Notes: a model not told the origin generated them from the sequence alone. A stretch of 64,000 bases of DNA from Eucommia ulmoides (GCA_016647705.1 CM028334.1:11193546-11257545); one strand, 5' to 3'; numbered from the stretch's first letter, positions 11,868-24,829 are shown. Numbers and translations are program-made.

Positions 11868-12240
11868 AACCCGGTAACTTGAGCCCAGTACTCTGATCGC
11901 GTGTCTGTTGAAGAATGGGCCGCCACTGTCTTTCCTTTTTCTAGCCCCTTACTCAACATAGGTTTGGAACCCAGAATTCGAGAAAGCGCAAAAAGTGAGA
12001 GTTGGTAGGAAAGAAAGATAAAGGCCCTAAAGCGATAGCTGGCTCGACCGGCAAGGAGAGGAAGAGAAGGATTCATTTTATAGAGAGAGTTCTACTTGAC
12101 TTGAAAGTCCGTCCTGCTTCAGAGCAGAGGGAAGGGATTTAGCCCACTCTCTGAAAGTACTCTTGGGCGTTGGGCTAATCAAAAGAGTCTCAAGCAAGAA
12201 AGCCAGGATCTTGCAATACTGATGGTTGAACGACAGTGAT
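11868..12240. other. GC-richer insert, possibly organellar (mitochondrial)
   Basis: This stretch has sharply higher GC than the AT-rich DNA on both sides, with abrupt edges near 11868 and 12240. Its composition and words such as CCCACTCTCTGAAAGTACTC resemble plant mitochondrial intergenic DNA. I cannot name a mitochondrial gene in it. The call rests on composition only. Confidence 0.3.
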
Positions 12241-13640
12241 GATGCAACCCTAACTGAAAAATTAGTGTATTCTTATACTCTAATATATGAAACTAAAATT
12301 AAAATAGTTATTTGTTCTCTCTCTCTATATATTTTTTATTAATTTGATGTCATTATTAAGATCGCCAATTAATTTTTCCTTAAATACTTCAACCTCGAAT
12401 CGAACATTTTAGAAGTACCCTTCAATGGATGTGAATTATTTGAACTAAATTTGTAGATTTTTATTGTTCAGAAGTTGAATTTCTCAAAAATTAGGCACCC
12501 AACAAGAAAAGTAAAAAACACTCGTCAATCGGATAGCAATGAAAATTGCAAAGCTTAAATTAATTGAATGAAGAGAATGAAGCAATTTTTCAATTTTCTT
12601 AATTTTTTTTTATTTTATTTTTTTAAGTCGAATTCCACTTACCATAAAATTAAAATTTTAAAATTGGAAATTAAAAATACATTCCCGCAACTCGTCTGTT
12701 CTAAAATATTTCTAAAACAGAAACATGCTTGGTAACAATAATTATCCTAAAATCGTTTCTTTTAATATATGAAAACAGAAACAAGAAATAAGTTTGGATT
12801 CAATATTTGTTCTTTTTTTTATTTAAATATATGGTGACCGGTGGAAATAGTTTTGTGGGAGTACAAAAGAATCAACATTTTATTAGTTTTCAAATTCTTA
12901 TGAAATTCAAGAAATAGTTCTAAGTGACACGCAAAGTTTGGGGAAAAAATATAGAAATGTGTTTACCAAATGTATTTCTGTATATTAATTCCAAAATTTT
13001 GAGCAGGAACAAGATTCAGCCTTGAGTAATATGTATAGCAAAAAAGTGTATTCAAGCCACTGTGTGTTTGGAGCGCACCCTAAATCTTCTCTATTTTTCT
13101 TTCCCTTGAACTAAAATCTTGAATTCATTACTAAAATTATTTTCGTAAAAATCAAACCAAACGGTCTCCACCCCACATAAGCGGTAAAATCAAAGGCCAA
13201 GAACACAACAAATGACCCTGTGATCAAGCCCTACCAACATCTAACAATCACATAATGGGTAGGCGACAAATCTTAACTTTTAAAACATTAGACAAGTACA
13301 CGATGGTACCCGGGATCATACAAATTAATACCAAAAAGTCACTTAAATTACGCCACTACAACCTTTTGCAAAGCCTGTCAAATCTACATTTCAAAGGAAG
13401 TACAAAAAATGAAAGAGAGATAGGGTCCATCGAGTCATAAAAGACAAGACGAACCTAATGCCAATGACAATGCTCCAGCGTTTGAGGTGGTCTGTTGCGC
13501 CTCATCCCCGTTATTAGGCAGGTCAGATCCGATTCAGTCTACAAACCCAAAATTTTACTTTGACTTGCTTATTTTGAACAACATTTTGATTGACCAAATT
13601 GGCACGGGTTTGATTAACGCCGGTTTTTATGGATTCCTTT
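12241..13640. other. Intergenic with decayed MITE fragments
   Basis: Short motifs such as CTTGGTAACAATAATTATCC (about 12729) and GTTTACCAAATGTATTTC (about 12961) resemble degraded PIF/Harbinger-type ends. No gene is visible. Confidence 0.35.
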
Positions 13641-13830
13641 CTAAAAGCACTGTCAAAAGACGTCTTGTAAGATGAGAATTGCCCCTAAACTTATATATAA
13701 CTCATGATCAGGTAACACAAGCGATATGGAATTCAACACACCGCCTCACGCACATGATGGACTTTGACAAACCACTACAAATGGATATCGAGGGATCCAA
13801 CATCAACGTGAGATTCAACAATGCTAATCC
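13640..13830 (-). repeat. TRIM-like repeat, partial copy
   Basis: Shares AGGTAACACAAGCGATATGG and GGACTTTGACAAACCAC with the family at 827-1243 and 46191-46795. Confidence 0.6.
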
Positions 13831-14401
13831 ATTATCCATGACCACTTTTCTCACTGTATCAGACCACGGGAACTCTCTCAGCTCGATAAAGTATATTTTT
13901 ATGGCTATCCATGCAAGGAACAAGAATGCTATCACCTGCAGAAACAAAAACACTTACAAGAATAGATTTTAGGAGCTCAGACGTGCTATTATGTTATTTC
14001 AAATCCTTCAACTTGAACTTTTAATGTATGTTTTACGTTTGTGGATATCCACCTCTCGTATAAATTCTACAGTTAAATTATTATTTTCCAATTATAAATC
14101 CGTTCACATCTCAAATCCTTCAATCCAAACGCAACCTAAAAGTATTCAAGCTAAAACTTGAGAGTTCACATACCAAAGCCAAGGTTCTGAGTTCCCATTG
14201 TGGTAGCCTTTGAAATCAGGATCGCTTTCGGTTCCCCAGTTACTGTAATTAGTGTTTTCACAATTGCCCGTGATGAGAAATTATGAGAAGCAATAAAATT
14301 TTGAAGAAACAAGTCCAAGCAGTACGCTCAGTCGGATCGGTTGGAGATGAAGATGGATCCTAAACCAATGAGAGAGAAAAACTTTAAGAATGCGTCTTAA
14401 G

Positions 14402-14577
14402 AAGGGGTGAAATGCCACTCGAACCTAGAACTAGCTAGTTCTCCCGGAAATGCGTCGAGACACAACTGTTGACTGGACATCTAGGGGTAATGCACTGTTT
14501 GGGTGCAAGCCGCTTGAGTGTTACTAAATCATGGCAAATTCTAAATACTATATATGACCTCAAAATAACATGGGGGC
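14402..14577 (+). pseudogene. Plastid 23S rRNA fragment in the nucleus (NUPT)
   Basis: Several blocks in order match what I know of the chloroplast 23S rRNA: GGGGTGAAATGCCACTCGAA, then GTTGACTGGACATCTAGGGG, then GCACTGTTTGGGTGC, then ATATGACCTCAAAATAACA. Scattered substitutions are present (for example GTTCTCCCGGAAATGCGTCG where the plastid gene has an extra C and a T), so this is an old nuclear copy of about 175 bp and not a functional rRNA. Flanks are ordinary AT-rich DNA. It is an isolated internal segment of the 23S gene, with no plastid neighbours visible. Confidence 0.85.
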
Positions 14578-15300
14578 ACCGTACCATAATGCAATCATAT
14601 CAAAATTTGATATCCACCAGATTGCTCAAATCAGCCTATTAGCGGCGGATCGGGCATTGGGGAGAGGGGGAAGGGCTCAAACACATTCACCCCCCTCCCC
14701 CTAACTTTTAAAAATTCACACTTTTACCCATGTGTTTTTAGAGAAATTCAAATAAAAACTTGAATTTTCAATAGGCCCCATCCAATATGCATAAATTTCA
14801 GGTTAACACTAAATAATTTTTCAGTCCCCTCTATCAAATGTCTGCTTCGCAGTTGATCCTACAGCAATAAATAAGCATAAAATTCCATTAATCATGTCAC
14901 TTCAATTTCTAATTTTTTAAGAGATTTTTAACCAATATTCTGTTTTCAAAAATTTTCAGAAAAACAAAACAAGCAAGCTTTCGAGTTTCCAAATTCCAAA
15001 CCAAACTGGCCCCTTAGTGTTTCTGTTCTCTGATTTCTGTTATTTCCCAGAATTTTACGCTATAAATCTGGGAGCAAAACAGGAACACATTCTTTGTTGC
15101 CATATTTCTTTTTCTGTTCCCAGTTTTTCGGTAACTGAAACAGAAACCCGAAAATAGAAACACTGAACCAACATGACCTAAAATAACAATTAAAGCACGC
15201 AGACAAAGAAGGCATGCATACCTCATTGGATTTCAACGAAGTCCATCTTTAATCTATAGCTTCATGAAAAAAGCTCAATAAGGACTGAAGTCAGACCTCT
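14578..15300. other. Intergenic with a degraded MITE-like stretch
   Basis: CTGGCCCCTTAGTGTTTCTG (about 15008) and GAAACACTGAACCAACATGA (about 15157) look like worn inverted ends of a small TTA/TAA-type element. No gene is visible. Confidence 0.35.
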
Positions 15301-16199
15301 TCCGATCTTTAGACCAAATTTACCCTCTTAACCTCTTGTGTGTATTTTCCTCTGAGGGGAACAATCTTGACACTTGCACATTTTCCACTACTACCTTCTT
15401 GACAGGTGAAGTCTGAGGGAGAGCCAGTGAGCAGTCTAGGGCGTTGAACATCTGAATCTCTTTTCGGCGCATTTCCCAAGGGTCATCTCTTTAAGGCTGT
15501 TGGCCAGAGGCAAAACGGTAGTACAGAGGTCGCATTCAATTTTTTAAACTCGTCTTTCCCTCCTGACAATCTGATGGATAAAGCTAGTTCCTGGACAGAA
15601 GATTTCACAATGTTATACATTTTCTCAAAAAAAATTAAACATTTGTCCTTTCTTGTTTCCTCCCACGGACATGACCTTTTTGCCTCTCAGCCCAAGACAC
15701 TGATTGACAAAGTTGGATTCATGTTGTGGGTTTGAGGCAATGGGTTCTCCACAGCACATGATCTTCTCGGTCCCCAGGGGTGCAACTCTCTGGTCGGACC
15801 CCTATAGTCGGTCATCAGTTAGTTCTCCATAGTCCAGCTCATCCCTGAGCCTTTTCAAGTTATCCCAATTTGGTTCATGTAGGAGCATCTTTCCCTTTAT
15901 GTAGCCTGATTTGTGGTCGGCTGTAAGGGGATAAATACTCAACTACAGGCTCTCAAACCCGATAGATACCCCGCCGTTGGTGGATGACCTTGGTATATCC
16001 CCGGTTACGGACTATCGATTTGTGTAGGGGGTTCGATTATCACCCTCGACGCAGTGTGCTGGGATGCCACTTCTTCTTGTAGGTCACCCTCGATGCTTTG
16101 TGCTAGGATGCCGCTTCTTGTAGATGATTCTTTCGAAGATTGATCATAGCACAATGATTGGTCCTTCATTAAGATTTAAGAGTCACTTAGCTTTATTCG

Positions 16200-16640
16200 T
16201 GGTGGGACGGAAGGTTGCACAGCTCCACCACTAAGTTGTGCTTGTAGATCGGCTAGAGGGCCACTTGACCCTGTCTATGGTAGGACGGAGTGTTATTCAT
16301 CTCCATATTTGAGATGTGCTTGCTGATAGGTTGGAGGGTTGCTTGTCCCCGTCTGTGGTAGGACGGATGACTACTATACTCCGCCTATAAGTTGTGCTTG
16401 TAGATCAGCTGGAGGGCTGCTCATCTCTGCCTTTGAGTTGCACTTATTGATAGGCTAGAGGGCTACTCGTCCTTGTCTGTCATGGGATGGAGGACTACTC
16501 GTCCCCGTCTATGGTGGGAAAGATGACTTTTCATCTCCATCTTTGAGCTGTACTTATTGATAGACTAGAGGGTTGCTCGTTCCCGTCAATGGTAGGACAG
16601 AGGGCTGCTCGTCTTCGCATCGCTCTTTGACTCGAAGCAC
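16200..16640. repeat. Minisatellite with CTCGTCCCCGTCTATGGT units
   Basis: Degenerate units of roughly 60-90 bp contain GAGGGCTGCTCGTC, CCGTCTATGGTAGGACGG and a TGAGTTGTGCTTGTAGAT-like spacer. At least five units can be followed within the gypsy remnant. Confidence 0.65.
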
Positions 16641-16879
16641 CCTTATGCGACATGTCCTCAATTGTAGTAGAACTCAATACTTAGTCATTTCCAAAGAAGT
16701 CCCAATAAGTCTTTGTAGAGCTGGGGCACCGTGATGAAGAGCTCTTCAGCCTGGAGAGTTGGGAAGAAACGGAGCGCTAAGCTCACGTAAGTGTCTTATC
16801 CTTGATGTTTTACGAGCAAGGGCAGAGCAAAGGAGGGGATCTCGGATAGAGCCTTTCAAGCCTCTTGCCTTGCTCGGGC

Positions 16880-17720
16880 TTTTATGCTCTCATTCTTTTT
16901 TTCTTTTTCGTAACCTCTTCTCGTTCTCTTTTGTCCACAGTCCTCAGGTCAACATTATAGAATCGAATTTTGCAGGCTAGAGCTTGGTTGAGGTCAGTGG
17001 CAGGGTTCGAGTAGAGTTTGTAGAATAACCTCCGATGTTTAAGCCCATTAAGAAAGACGAACAACGCGACACTCTCCAAGGGCTCGTCACAAGTGTTGGC
17101 TTGTTAGATGAATATCTCGACATAATCCCCAAGGGGTTCACCATACTCCTATCGCAAAGCAAAGATGTGATCCATGGTCTTTGATCTCCGACGTGAGCAG
17201 CTGAACCAGGTTAATAAAAGTTGTTTAAGCTCGTGGAAGATGCAGTTGGATGCCAGTCTCAAGCCTTGAAACTAGGACCTCGCCCCTTGAAAGAGTGAGC
17301 AAGAAAAATTTGCATCTTAACGCCACTGAGGCCATGTAAATATCCATATAGGACTTGAAGATTGATAAGTGGTCCACAAGATTTGAAGTTTCGTTGTAGG
17401 GGGCTTATCTGGTGGTTTGCAAAGTGTCTAGGCACTATCTTTACTCAAGATGTCATCCACAAAAGGAGACCAAACCTTAGTTGAGAGTCCAACTACTCCT
17501 TGAAATTGGTGAATGACTGCTTCCACATCAGCGAGACGATGTTCTATGATGGCTAAGTTCTTGGGAGCTGCCCGAATATGGTTGGTTACTTCTTAGACAC
17601 TGTGGGGGCATGACGGCGGCGAATAGAAGCCTACCTCTCGCTCACGATGAGCCCTCAATTCTGGGAGCTCAGCCCACTGGTAACCTTGGTTGGTCCCTGG
17701 CACCGTGTCTTCGTAGATGA
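16880..17720 (-). pseudogene. Ty3/gypsy gag fragment, disrupted
   Basis: Three minus-strand pieces in different frames fit a gypsy capsid/retrotrans_gag domain. They are an N-terminal part with PFVDDILSK (near 17460), a middle part with DHLSIFKSYMDIYMASVALR (about 17370-17310), and a C-terminal part with GEPLGDYVEIF and ESVALFVFLNGLKHRRLFY (17150-17020). Stop codons interrupt the last piece (within the LR-stop-EYGEP and FI-stop-QAN junctions), and frameshifts separate the others. The order and spacing match a gag polyprotein. It would encode the structural capsid protein of the element, but it is non-functional here. Confidence 0.7.
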
Positions 17721-17974
17721 TGGGATCTTAATGTTGCCAAGGAAGCCTTGATCATTCTTAATTTTATACTAAATGTTCACCTTTAATTTATACTTTTAAT
17801 AGTTTTTTTATTAAATTTTTACTAGTAATAGCATAATTTATTAATTTTGCAAGTACAAGTTAGAGAATAAAAAAATGTCGAAAAAATAACGAAGAAAGTA
17901 GCCGAAAATGCGCCCATTTGCACCCGAATGATTTTGGCCCAGTTAAACGTTACAAAGCACAAAAGGAAAAGAAA

Positions 17975-20900
17975 ATGTTGAGTGGTTTTTAGGGAATGAT
18001 TACACTGGAGAATTAATGTCATTGAAGACCACTAATGAGAATCAATGGAATATTGAGAAAGAAACCACGAAAGGAAAATCTGGCAGTGGGGTTTCTTAGG
18101 AAACTTCTTAGGGAACATTCATATATTATTCTCTTTGTTTGGCCAAGGGCGAGGATTCATCATTCCATTCATTTTTATTTTTCTTGTTTTCATTTTTTGG
18201 CTACTGTTTTCGGTGGTGGTGGAGTTCTTCACTGTGGGTTTGTTGAATATCTTCTAGAAAGAAGAACAGCCGCCATGAACGGCTAATGATTCATGTCAGG
18301 TTAGACTGTATTCGTTCTAAGATTTCTTCATGTAATTTTATTTTCTTATTCTATTTTATCTGTGCATAAGGTTGTATAACAAGGTTTTATGCTCATACAT
18401 TATTTATGAAATCAATTATTGTTTTTAGATGAATGTTAAAAATATTTTATTGGTACTTTTGGGGTTAGATTTAATACCTGTTATTTAAATCTAACTGTTA
18501 TACAATCAGTTTTATTAGAATTGATACTGTTTAATATGACGAGTTATGTTTAGAGATTGATTCACCATAAATTAGCAAGAATCGAATTCCAAAGATAATT
18601 CATACCGATTAGGATGAAATATGCTTAGGAATTGGTTCACCGTAGATTAGGAACCGAATCTCGAAGATGGTTCATGCTGATTAAATAGTCGTGCTTTCGT
18701 TCTAATTTTTCTTGTAGTTAAATATTTCACTATACACAGAATCAAAATAAGTGAAGGATTAAAACACATTAGGATAATCAAAAGACGAATGCATGCCCTT
18801 AACCCAATTATTTATCATTTAATATTTTAATTTAATTATTTTTTTGTATTAAAAAATTCCAAAATCAATCTTGTTAAATTCAATCGAAGAATAAGATAAA
18901 AATTAATAGTTACAATCTAATCTATGTAGCTCAACTCAATACTTAAGTTGCTATACTACGATAGGAAAATAAAATATTGAGTGGTTTTTAGGGAATGATT
19001 ACACTGGAGAATTAATGTCGTTGAAGGCCATTAATGAGAATCAATGGAATATTGGGAAAGAAACCACGAAAGGAAAATCTGGCAGTGGGATTTCTTAGGA
19101 GACTTCTTAGGGAACATTCATATATTATTCTCTTCGTTTGGCCAAGGGGAGGATTCATCATTCCGTTCATTTTTATTTTCTTTGGCTACTGTTTTCGGTG
19201 GTGGTAGAGTTCTTCATTGTGGGTTTGTTGAATATCTTCTAGAAAGAAGAACAACTATCATGAACGGCTAAGGCTTCATGCCGGGTTAGGTTGTATTCGT
19301 TCTAAGATTTCTTTATGTAATTTTATTTTTTTATTCTATTTTATCTACGCATAAGGTTGTATAACAAGGATTTATGCTCATACATTATTTATGAAATCAA
19401 TTATTGTTTTTATATGAATGTTAAAAATAATTTATTGGTACTTTTGGGGTTAAATTTAATACACGTGGTTTAAATTTAACCGTTATACAATCAGTTTTAT
19501 TAGAATTGATAAAGTTTAATAAGATGAGTTACGCTTAGGGATTGATTCACCATAAATTAGTAGGAATCGAATTCTAAAGATAATTCATACGGATTAAACG
19601 GTCGGTTAATTGACATATTTGATAGGATGGAATATGCTTAGGGATTGGTTTATCGTAGATTAGGAACCAAATCCCGAAGATGGTCCATGCCGATTAAATA
19701 GTCGTACTTTCATTATAATTTTTCTTGTAGTTAAATATTTCATTATACACAAAATCAAAATAGATAAAGAATTAAAACACATTAGGATAATCAAAAGACA
19801 AATGCATGCCCTTAACCCACTTATTTATCATTTAGTATTTTAATTTAATTTTTTTTTTTTTTTGTATTAAAAAAGTCCAAAATCAATCTTATTAAATTCA
19901 ACCGAAGAATAAGATAAGGCTTAATAATTATAATCTAATCCATGTGGCTTAACCCAATACTTAAGTCGCCATACTACAATAGTTAGCGCTTAGATCGGCA
20001 ATTGAATTTGTGTAATCCAGCCTTCTCTTGCCTCCCTTGGGAAAGAAACCACGAAAAGAAAATTTGGCAATGAGGAGACTTTTTAGGGAACATTCATATA
20101 TTATTCTCTTTGTTTGGCCAAGGGGAGGATTCATCATTCTATTCATTTTTTTTTATTTTTTTTTTTCATTTTTTGGCTATTGTTTTCGATGGTGGTGGAG
20201 TTCTTTATGGTGGATTCGTTGAATATCTTCTACAAAGAAGAACAGCCGCCATGAACGGTGAAGTCTTTTTACTGGGTTAGGCCGTATTCATTCTAAGATT
20301 TCTTCATATAATTTTATTTTCTTATTATATTTTATCTACGCATAAGGTTGTATAATAATGATTTATGCTCATACATTATTTATGAAATCAACTATTATTT
20401 TTATATGAATGTTAAAAATAATTTATTGGTACTTTTGGTGTTAGATTTAATACATGTGATTTAAATCTAACCGTTATATAATCAGTTTTATTAGAATTGA
20501 TACGGTTTAATAAGATGAGTTATGCTTAGGGATTGATTCACCATAAATTAGTAGGAATCGAATTCTAAAGATAATTCATACCGATTAAACGGTCGGTTAA
20601 TTGACATATTTGATAGGATGAAATATGCTTAGGGATTGGTTCACCGTAGATTAGGAACCGAATCCCGAAGATGGTTCATGCCGATTAAATAGTCGTATTT
20701 TTGTTGTAATTTTTTTTATAGTTAAATTATTTCATTATACACATAATCAAAATAGATAAAGAATTAAAACACATTATGATAATCAAAAGAAGAATGCATG
20801 CCCTCAGCACGATTATTTATCATTTAGTATTTTAATATATATTTTTTATTAAAAAATTCCTAAATCAATCTTGTTAAATTCAACCGAAGAGTAAGATAAA

Positions 20901-20990
20901 AATTAATAGTTACAATTCAATCCATGTGGATCGACCCAGTACTTAAGTCGCTATACTATGATAGTTAGCGCTTAGATTAGGAATTAAAAT
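17975..20990. repeat. Three tandem ~1 kb repeats in the gypsy leader region
   Basis: Copies start near 17975, 18975 and 20035 (the last is 5'-truncated) and share GAAAGAAACCACGAAA, ATATTATTCTCTT, TTTGTTGAATATCTTCTA, CGCATAAGGTTGTATAA and GATTGATTCACCATAAATTA. Copies 2 and 3 share an extra GATTAAACGGTCGGTTAATT block missing from copy 1. The array lies between LTR and gag, so it was probably amplified within the element. A tiny ATGAACGG frame is retained in all copies. Confidence 0.8.
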
Positions 20991-21809
20991 TGAGCGATCA
21001 AGCCGTCTCTTGCCTTCCTTGACTTATGGTCGCAGGGCTGGGGGTCGTCCCCGGGCACATGTCTGTTGGATAAGATTACCCTATCCCTGTAATTCTGAGG
21101 TCACTCCTCTCGCCCTGTGATTTGGAGAGTTGGTCCCCCTCAGGCAAGGGTCAGTGGCAGGCAAGAGAGAAGGGATTGAGAGTAGTTCAGGAACTCGCCT
21201 AACCGACGTTCCAAGTTGTCGATCCATAAAGCTTCTACAGCTCCAGATGTTTACCCCATAAAGGGTCCATAGGGCAAGGTCAACGGACCCGTCTTGCCCG
21301 TGGGAGGTAGGTTGTCTTCGTTTGTGGGAACCCGATGGTCTGACCTCGGGACTTTCGACATATCTTTGGAGGAAAGATTGCTTGGGTTGTTATTCACCGC
21401 AGGTGTTTGGTCTCTTCGTCGAATTACTTGATCAGACCTTGTGATAATCAAATCTTAGCCAAGCAGGGAGTTGATGGCCAGAGGAAGATTTGTGTGCTTC
21501 CCATAGAGAGTGTCGAGAATTGGTAAACACTAGCAAAATGGTCTGATCAGATTATACGTGTAAATTGATGCTGAGTTGGAGTGTTGAAGTGGAGTTCTGA
21601 GTCCTGAAGAACTAGCTAGATGTCCGAAAATAATTAAGTGATCTTCAAACGCCTAGTTGAGGTTCATAGAGCCGACGTCTAGAAAATACGTAACTATGCA
21701 AGGACTCAGCGAAGCCCCTCTGATGTAAGAGTAAGAGCTCAGGGAGAAAAGGCTAAACAAATACTTCAATCGAAATAATGTGCATTACCTTGAGAATTGA
21801 ATGCACTTT

Positions 21810-21821
21810 GGTATTTATAGG
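21810..21821 (-). promoter_or_regulatory. TATA box of gypsy LTR
   Basis: On the minus strand CCTATAAATACC lies mid-LTR. The homologous LTR copy has CGTATAAATACC at 56747-56736. This fits the U3/R core promoter of an LTR element. Confidence 0.6.
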
Positions 21822-22559
21822 AGTGGAGGGCGATTAACATCACTTAATCAGAGCCTTGACTGCGGTTAATTAGTCAAAATCATGGACTTAGTTCATATGG
21901 AGTGGTTGAGGAGATAACTCTATGGGGTCGGGCTTTTTGGCCCATTATGAGTGCCCATGGGGTTAACCAGTTGCCTTTGAGGAGATTTATCCAGTAAAAG
22001 TGATCCGTGGAGGCCTGATGATGATGAGAGGTGCGAAATAGTGAACAGATAGAGAAAAATGACTAAGTTGATGGCCACCCAAAGACTAGAGTGAAGAGCT
22101 ATGGTCGTCAAATCTCAAGACATTGATATTTGGACGTCAGATCTTTGTTTGTCAGTTCTCTAGATGTCGAATCTCCAAATGTCGATAATCAAAAAAGTTT
22201 TCCAAGTGGAGGGTGCCCTCCCAGAGGAAACTCGATAGGGCGTTGGTCGTTGATAACGCTGATGTCGACCAGAGGAGACATGATGGAGCTTCTGGGTAGC
22301 GTACTTTCAAAGGAGAGCTCATATAGCAGAGAGTATAGAGGCCTTCTGAGGATCTCTAATGAAAGAGCTCTAGTTTTCGGCCATAGAGCAGAGATCTTAG
22401 AGGTCTTTTGAGGAGCTCTGGACATCGTTTTTCCATTGGGTTCGACCCTTGATGGATGCTTCTGAAGAGCTCTGGTCATCGCTTTTCTATTGGGTTCTAC
22501 CCTTGATGGATGCCGACAAGAACTAGCACAGCGGGGTAGTAGTTGACGCTTTCCAAATG

Positions 22560-22870
22560 GCTGCCTAGAAACCAGAAAGAAGAGTTCTAATCATCGGTTC
22601 TTTGGACATTGACTCTATGGGCATCGGTTCTCTATCCATCGACTCTGTAGACGTCGAATTTCAGTCCTCTAGTTTTCGGATCTCTACCCATTGACTCTCT
22701 AGGCTTCGACTCTCTGGACGTCGGATCTCTGTCCTCTATCCTCTAGTCATCAGATCTTTACCCATCGACTTTCTGGACTTCGACTCTCTGGACGTCAAAT
22801 CTCTGTCATATGTCCTCTGGTCATCGAATCTCTGCCCGTTAACTCTCTGGACGTCGACTTTCTGTCCTTT
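22560..22870. repeat. Minisatellite CATCGACTCTCTGGACGTC
   Basis: Units of about 20-45 bp combine GACTCTCTGGACGTCG, ATCTCTGTCCTCT and GGTCATCGAATCTCT. They lie at the U3 edge of the gypsy LTR. Confidence 0.7.
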
Positions 22871-22901
22871 GTTATCTGGTTGGTGGATTTTTCCCACAAC
22901 A

Positions 22902-24524
22902 AATATTATTCACTCTAATCCCATTATTGGTTACTCAAAATTAAAATTAAAAAACTAACAACTAACTCATTTGGCTAACATGGTTGGAATACAATTCTAA
23001 ATATCTACTAGTCAAAACACTATTCATGAGGTGAAATAATATTTTAGCTAATTTAAATGCCTATTTGGGTTGGAGGTGCTTTTACACACTACGTTTGGAT
23101 TGAATGGAAAGAGAGAAAATGGGAGGGGAAGGAAAACAAAAAAGAGGATTTTCTTTAGAAAATTAATACAAAATAGTTTTTAATAAAATAAATTAAATAT
23201 AATTAAAATGGTAAAAGTATGAAAAGATTAGAAATAAAAGAGTATGGCCACCAATTTAAAAGATAATTTATGAAAAGAAATAAAGAGAAACTCGTGAATA
23301 CGTGGAGAACATAGTGGAGATACAAACAAAGCAAGATGCGCAGATAAAGATCCATGGAAGTTGATTATCCCAAAAATTCTAAACCTGTGCAACTACCTTC
23401 TCACGTGCGAAAAACCTCTTCAACTTCACCTTTCAACCTGAAAAACCGATTAGTTCTTGGAAGGGAGAGGGACACCGGTGTAGTTTTGGTTAAAGAACCT
23501 TCGGTGTGAGAATAAGTTAATCTAATTATGGAGAAGGCTAAACTACTCAAATCAGTCATAAAAAATAAACCATGATATCTTCCCCTTTTACAGGCTTAGT
23601 TAATCTTTGTCATTTAATTGGTGAAGTCGTCCGTTATGTAATCTCCTCCTAACGGCATAGGATATGACCATGATCTTTTTCATTAAACCAGGAGAATATC
23701 TCTATAACGTTCCCCCACAAAGTATGGGCCATTACAGTCAGATGGTTGTAATGTTCCTCATGCATAGAAGACGTGGTCATCATGGACTGACCTGTTCGTT
23801 CTTGGCCTTATTATTTTGGGTTTGGGTTGCCCATTAATGGGCCTTCTTGTGAGGCCTGATCTATCTGTATGCCGGACCACCAAGGTCTCCTTCCCGATGG
23901 GCCTGATGTACTCGGCCAACTTACATATCAGGTTTATATTTTTCAGGTCAGATCATTGACCCGATCCGACCCATTTAGGTCCTCAAACATTTAACAATTA
24001 TGAGTGAGAGTTTTCTCTTATCTGAAGTACATAGATATTGAGAGATCGTGCGAGATTAAACCTAATCCACTCAAATCGAATGAATTAGCATAGAGGAGGT
24101 GCAATATGAAGTGGTTTCAGCAAGAAGGATTTGAGGGGAGAATACAAAAAATTAAAGAAAATCAGACTTAGGGAACAATTAAAATATAGAGGAAAATAAA
24201 ATCGGCATACCAGATAAGCCTCAGGAGGTCGAGATAGTATTCTAGGAAGGCTAATGAAAATTTCCATGCTTGTTACTATAGCACTTTTTGGTTGATCGAT
24301 AGAACATGTTAGGAACTTAATAAATTATAATTCGATGTTTTTCGGTCGACTGGTAGGATACAATTGGTTGACCGAATTCATCACAAATCTTAACTTGAGT
24401 CACTTATTTCTTGGTTTGAATGGGATCTTAATGTTGGTGATCGACCGACATGCTTAAAAACACTACGTGAATGGTTTTTGGTAATTTTTCCTTGGTCAAT
24501 TGGTTGGTTCACAATAAATTTGGG
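22902..24524. other. Intergenic, no gene seen
   Basis: Mixed-composition DNA without a supported coding frame or a delimited element. The edge near 24525 is where similarity to the copy at 53.1 kb begins. Confidence 0.4.
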
Positions 24525-24829
24525 AGATTTTTAGTGGAATTTTGATCTTGGGATGAAATGATTAAGTCCATATAAATTGACTCAATCAAAATTCATGATT
24601 TTTTAGCAGTATAATCGGAGAGTGATAAATTTTGTAAAGGGGATTTTATTATTTAGTCCTCTCTTGATAGCCTATTGAGGATTCAGACCTCCTGACAACC
24701 ATAATTAAGTTTTCAGACCCCAAGATTCTTTTAGGAAAAAGTTCCTGCATTTTGCCCACTTTGTTCACAAATATTTACGAATCTGCTATTTTATCCTATG
24801 CAATAAAACAAAGTTTGACAATAAGGGTA

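Larger units (their letters stand above)
15300..22901 (-). mobile_element. Decayed Ty3/gypsy retrotransposon, minus strand
   Basis: Read on the minus strand the order is LTR (22901-21511), leader (21510-20990), three ~1 kb tandem repeats (20990-17975), degenerate gag (about 17720-16880), minisatellite (16640-16200) and weak coding remnants to about 15300. The opposite LTR is not recognisable. No reverse transcriptase or integrase was seen, so it is internally deleted or truncated. The GC content is well above that of flanking DNA. A related partial LTR lies at 56414-56990. Confidence 0.6.
21511..22901 (-). repeat. LTR of the gypsy remnant (minus strand)
   Basis: On the minus strand it begins TGTTGTGGGAAAAATCC (22901) and ends CAATTCTCGACA (21511). 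It is about 1.39 kb. The proposed U3 contains a minisatellite (22560-22870), followed by a TATA box at 21821-21810. The 3' part is homologous to 56414-56990. The boundary assignments are inferred from TG/CA ends and this comparison. Confidence 0.55.
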
